Assembly: GCA_021848865.1 (NCBI GenBank)
Contig: JAJZTO010000173.1
Span: 1-6,208, forward strand
Length of the DNA stretch: 6,208 nucleotides
From: Myxococcales bacterium
Lineage (GTDB): Bacteria; Myxococcota; Myxococcia; Myxococcales; Anaeromyxobacteraceae
Direction: 5' to 3'
This document shows positions 5,815-6,208 of this stretch, in pieces (the stretch's first letter is position 1; each line of letters starts with the position of its first letter). The notes beneath the pieces were generated by a model that was not told the DNA's origin, ran no database searches, and saw only the letters and a program-made list of their open reading frames with translations. The translations under genes and the position numbers were made by a program.

Positions 5815-5832
5815 CCGGGGTCCCCGCCTCCC

Positions 5833-6208
5833 TCAGAGCACCTTGACCCGGGCGATCTCCTGGCCCTCGCCGTCCACGGTGTGGATGGCGCAGGCCAGGC
5901 AGGGGTCGAAGGAGTGGATGGTCCGCAGGGCCTCGAGGGGCCGCGCCGGGTCGGCGATGGGGTTCCCGATGAGGGACGCCTCGTAGGGCCCGACCTTGTC
6001 GTGCTCGTCGCGCGGGCCGGCGTTCCAGGTGGAGGGCACCACCGCCTGGTAGTTCTGGATCTTCCCGTCCCGGATCACCGTCCAGTGGGAGAGGGTGCCG
6101 CGCGGCGCCTCGTGGAAGCCGAAGCCGCGGATCTCGCCGGCGGGGAAGTGGGGCTCGTTGAAGATGGCGACGTCGCCCTTGCCGACGTTCTCCACCAGCA
6201 GAGATCGG
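5833..6208 (-). CDS. [NiFe] hydrogenase large subunit, C-terminal fragment (group 1-type uptake hydrogenase)
   Basis: The last roughly 125 codons of a hydrogenase large subunit; the frame is open to the right edge, so the N-terminal CxxC motif is outside. The large subunit holds the Ni-Fe(CN)2CO site that oxidises H2; group 1 enzymes pair with an Fe-S small subunit exported by Tat and feed electrons to respiration. Diagnostic blocks are EAPRGTLSHW, NYQAVVPSTWNAGPRD, GPYEASLIGNP and RTIHSFDPCLACAIH. The two cysteines of DPCLAC are the C-terminal nickel ligands, with His (codon 5881-5883) ending the DPCxxCxxH motif. A further 15 residues (TVDGEGQEIARVKVL) form the C-terminal peptide that a HyaD/HybD-type endopeptidase normally removes after that His during maturation. 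The maturation and small-subunit genes are not in the window. The outermost one or two codons may be adapter sequence. Confidence 0.94.
   Translation of the reverse strand, partial: RSLLVENVGKGDVAIFNEPHFPAGEIRGFGFHEAPRGTLSHWTVIRDGKIQNYQAVVPSTWNAGPRDEHDKVGPYEASLIGNPIADPARPLEALRTIHSFDPCLACAIHTVDGEGQEIARVKVL

Noticed and set aside
4236..5846. Plus-strand 536-codon reading frame opposite the SDR gene
   Set aside because: It is antisense to a gene with an intact Rossmann motif and YxxxK site; the product is low-complexity Gly/Val/Glu-rich.

Overview
The window looks like chromosome from a very GC-rich (my estimate: above 70%) Gram-negative bacterium. LpxC (lipid A synthesis) shows an outer membrane with LPS. 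Codons almost all end in G or C, and the gene mix (RuvB, LpxC, rhomboid protease, [NiFe] uptake hydrogenase, CoA-transferase) suits a myxobacterial relative such as Anaeromyxobacter (Myxococcota). That placement is inference from composition and protein style, not from a marker search. I see no RNA gene, insertion sequence, CRISPR array or phage gene.

Layout, left to right: the 3' end of ruvB (+, 1-264, cut by the left edge); a rhomboid intramembrane serine protease (-, 317-1087) convergent with it; a 236-bp divergent regulatory region (1088-1323), poorer in GC than the genes and rich in inverted repeats, holding a good sigma-54-like -24/-12 element that faces lpxC; lpxC (+, 1324-2247); a short convergent gap with a GC-rich hairpin; a Cat2/AbfT-type CoA-transferase (-, 2320-3594); a 131-bp divergent gap; a small four-helix membrane protein of unknown function (+, 3726-4100); an extended SDR (epimerase-like) protein with a long uncharacterised C-terminal region (-, 4152-5729); a 103-bp gap with a strong hairpin; and the C-terminal part of a group 1-type [NiFe] hydrogenase large subunit (-, 5833 to the right edge).

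The genes alternate in strand, so almost every one is its own transcription unit. They do not form one pathway: DNA repair (RuvB), envelope biogenesis (LpxC), membrane proteolysis (rhomboid), acyl-CoA/fermentation metabolism (CoA-transferase) and H2 oxidation (hydrogenase). This is mostly an ordinary housekeeping and metabolic region, not an obvious new defence or mobile system. The points most worth a second look are the sigma-54-like promoter in front of lpxC, the fused C-terminal region of the SDR protein, and the inverted repeat lying on the start codon of the small membrane protein. The last seven bases of the window match the start of the Illumina TruSeq adapter, so the right edge may be a contig end with untrimmed adapter.
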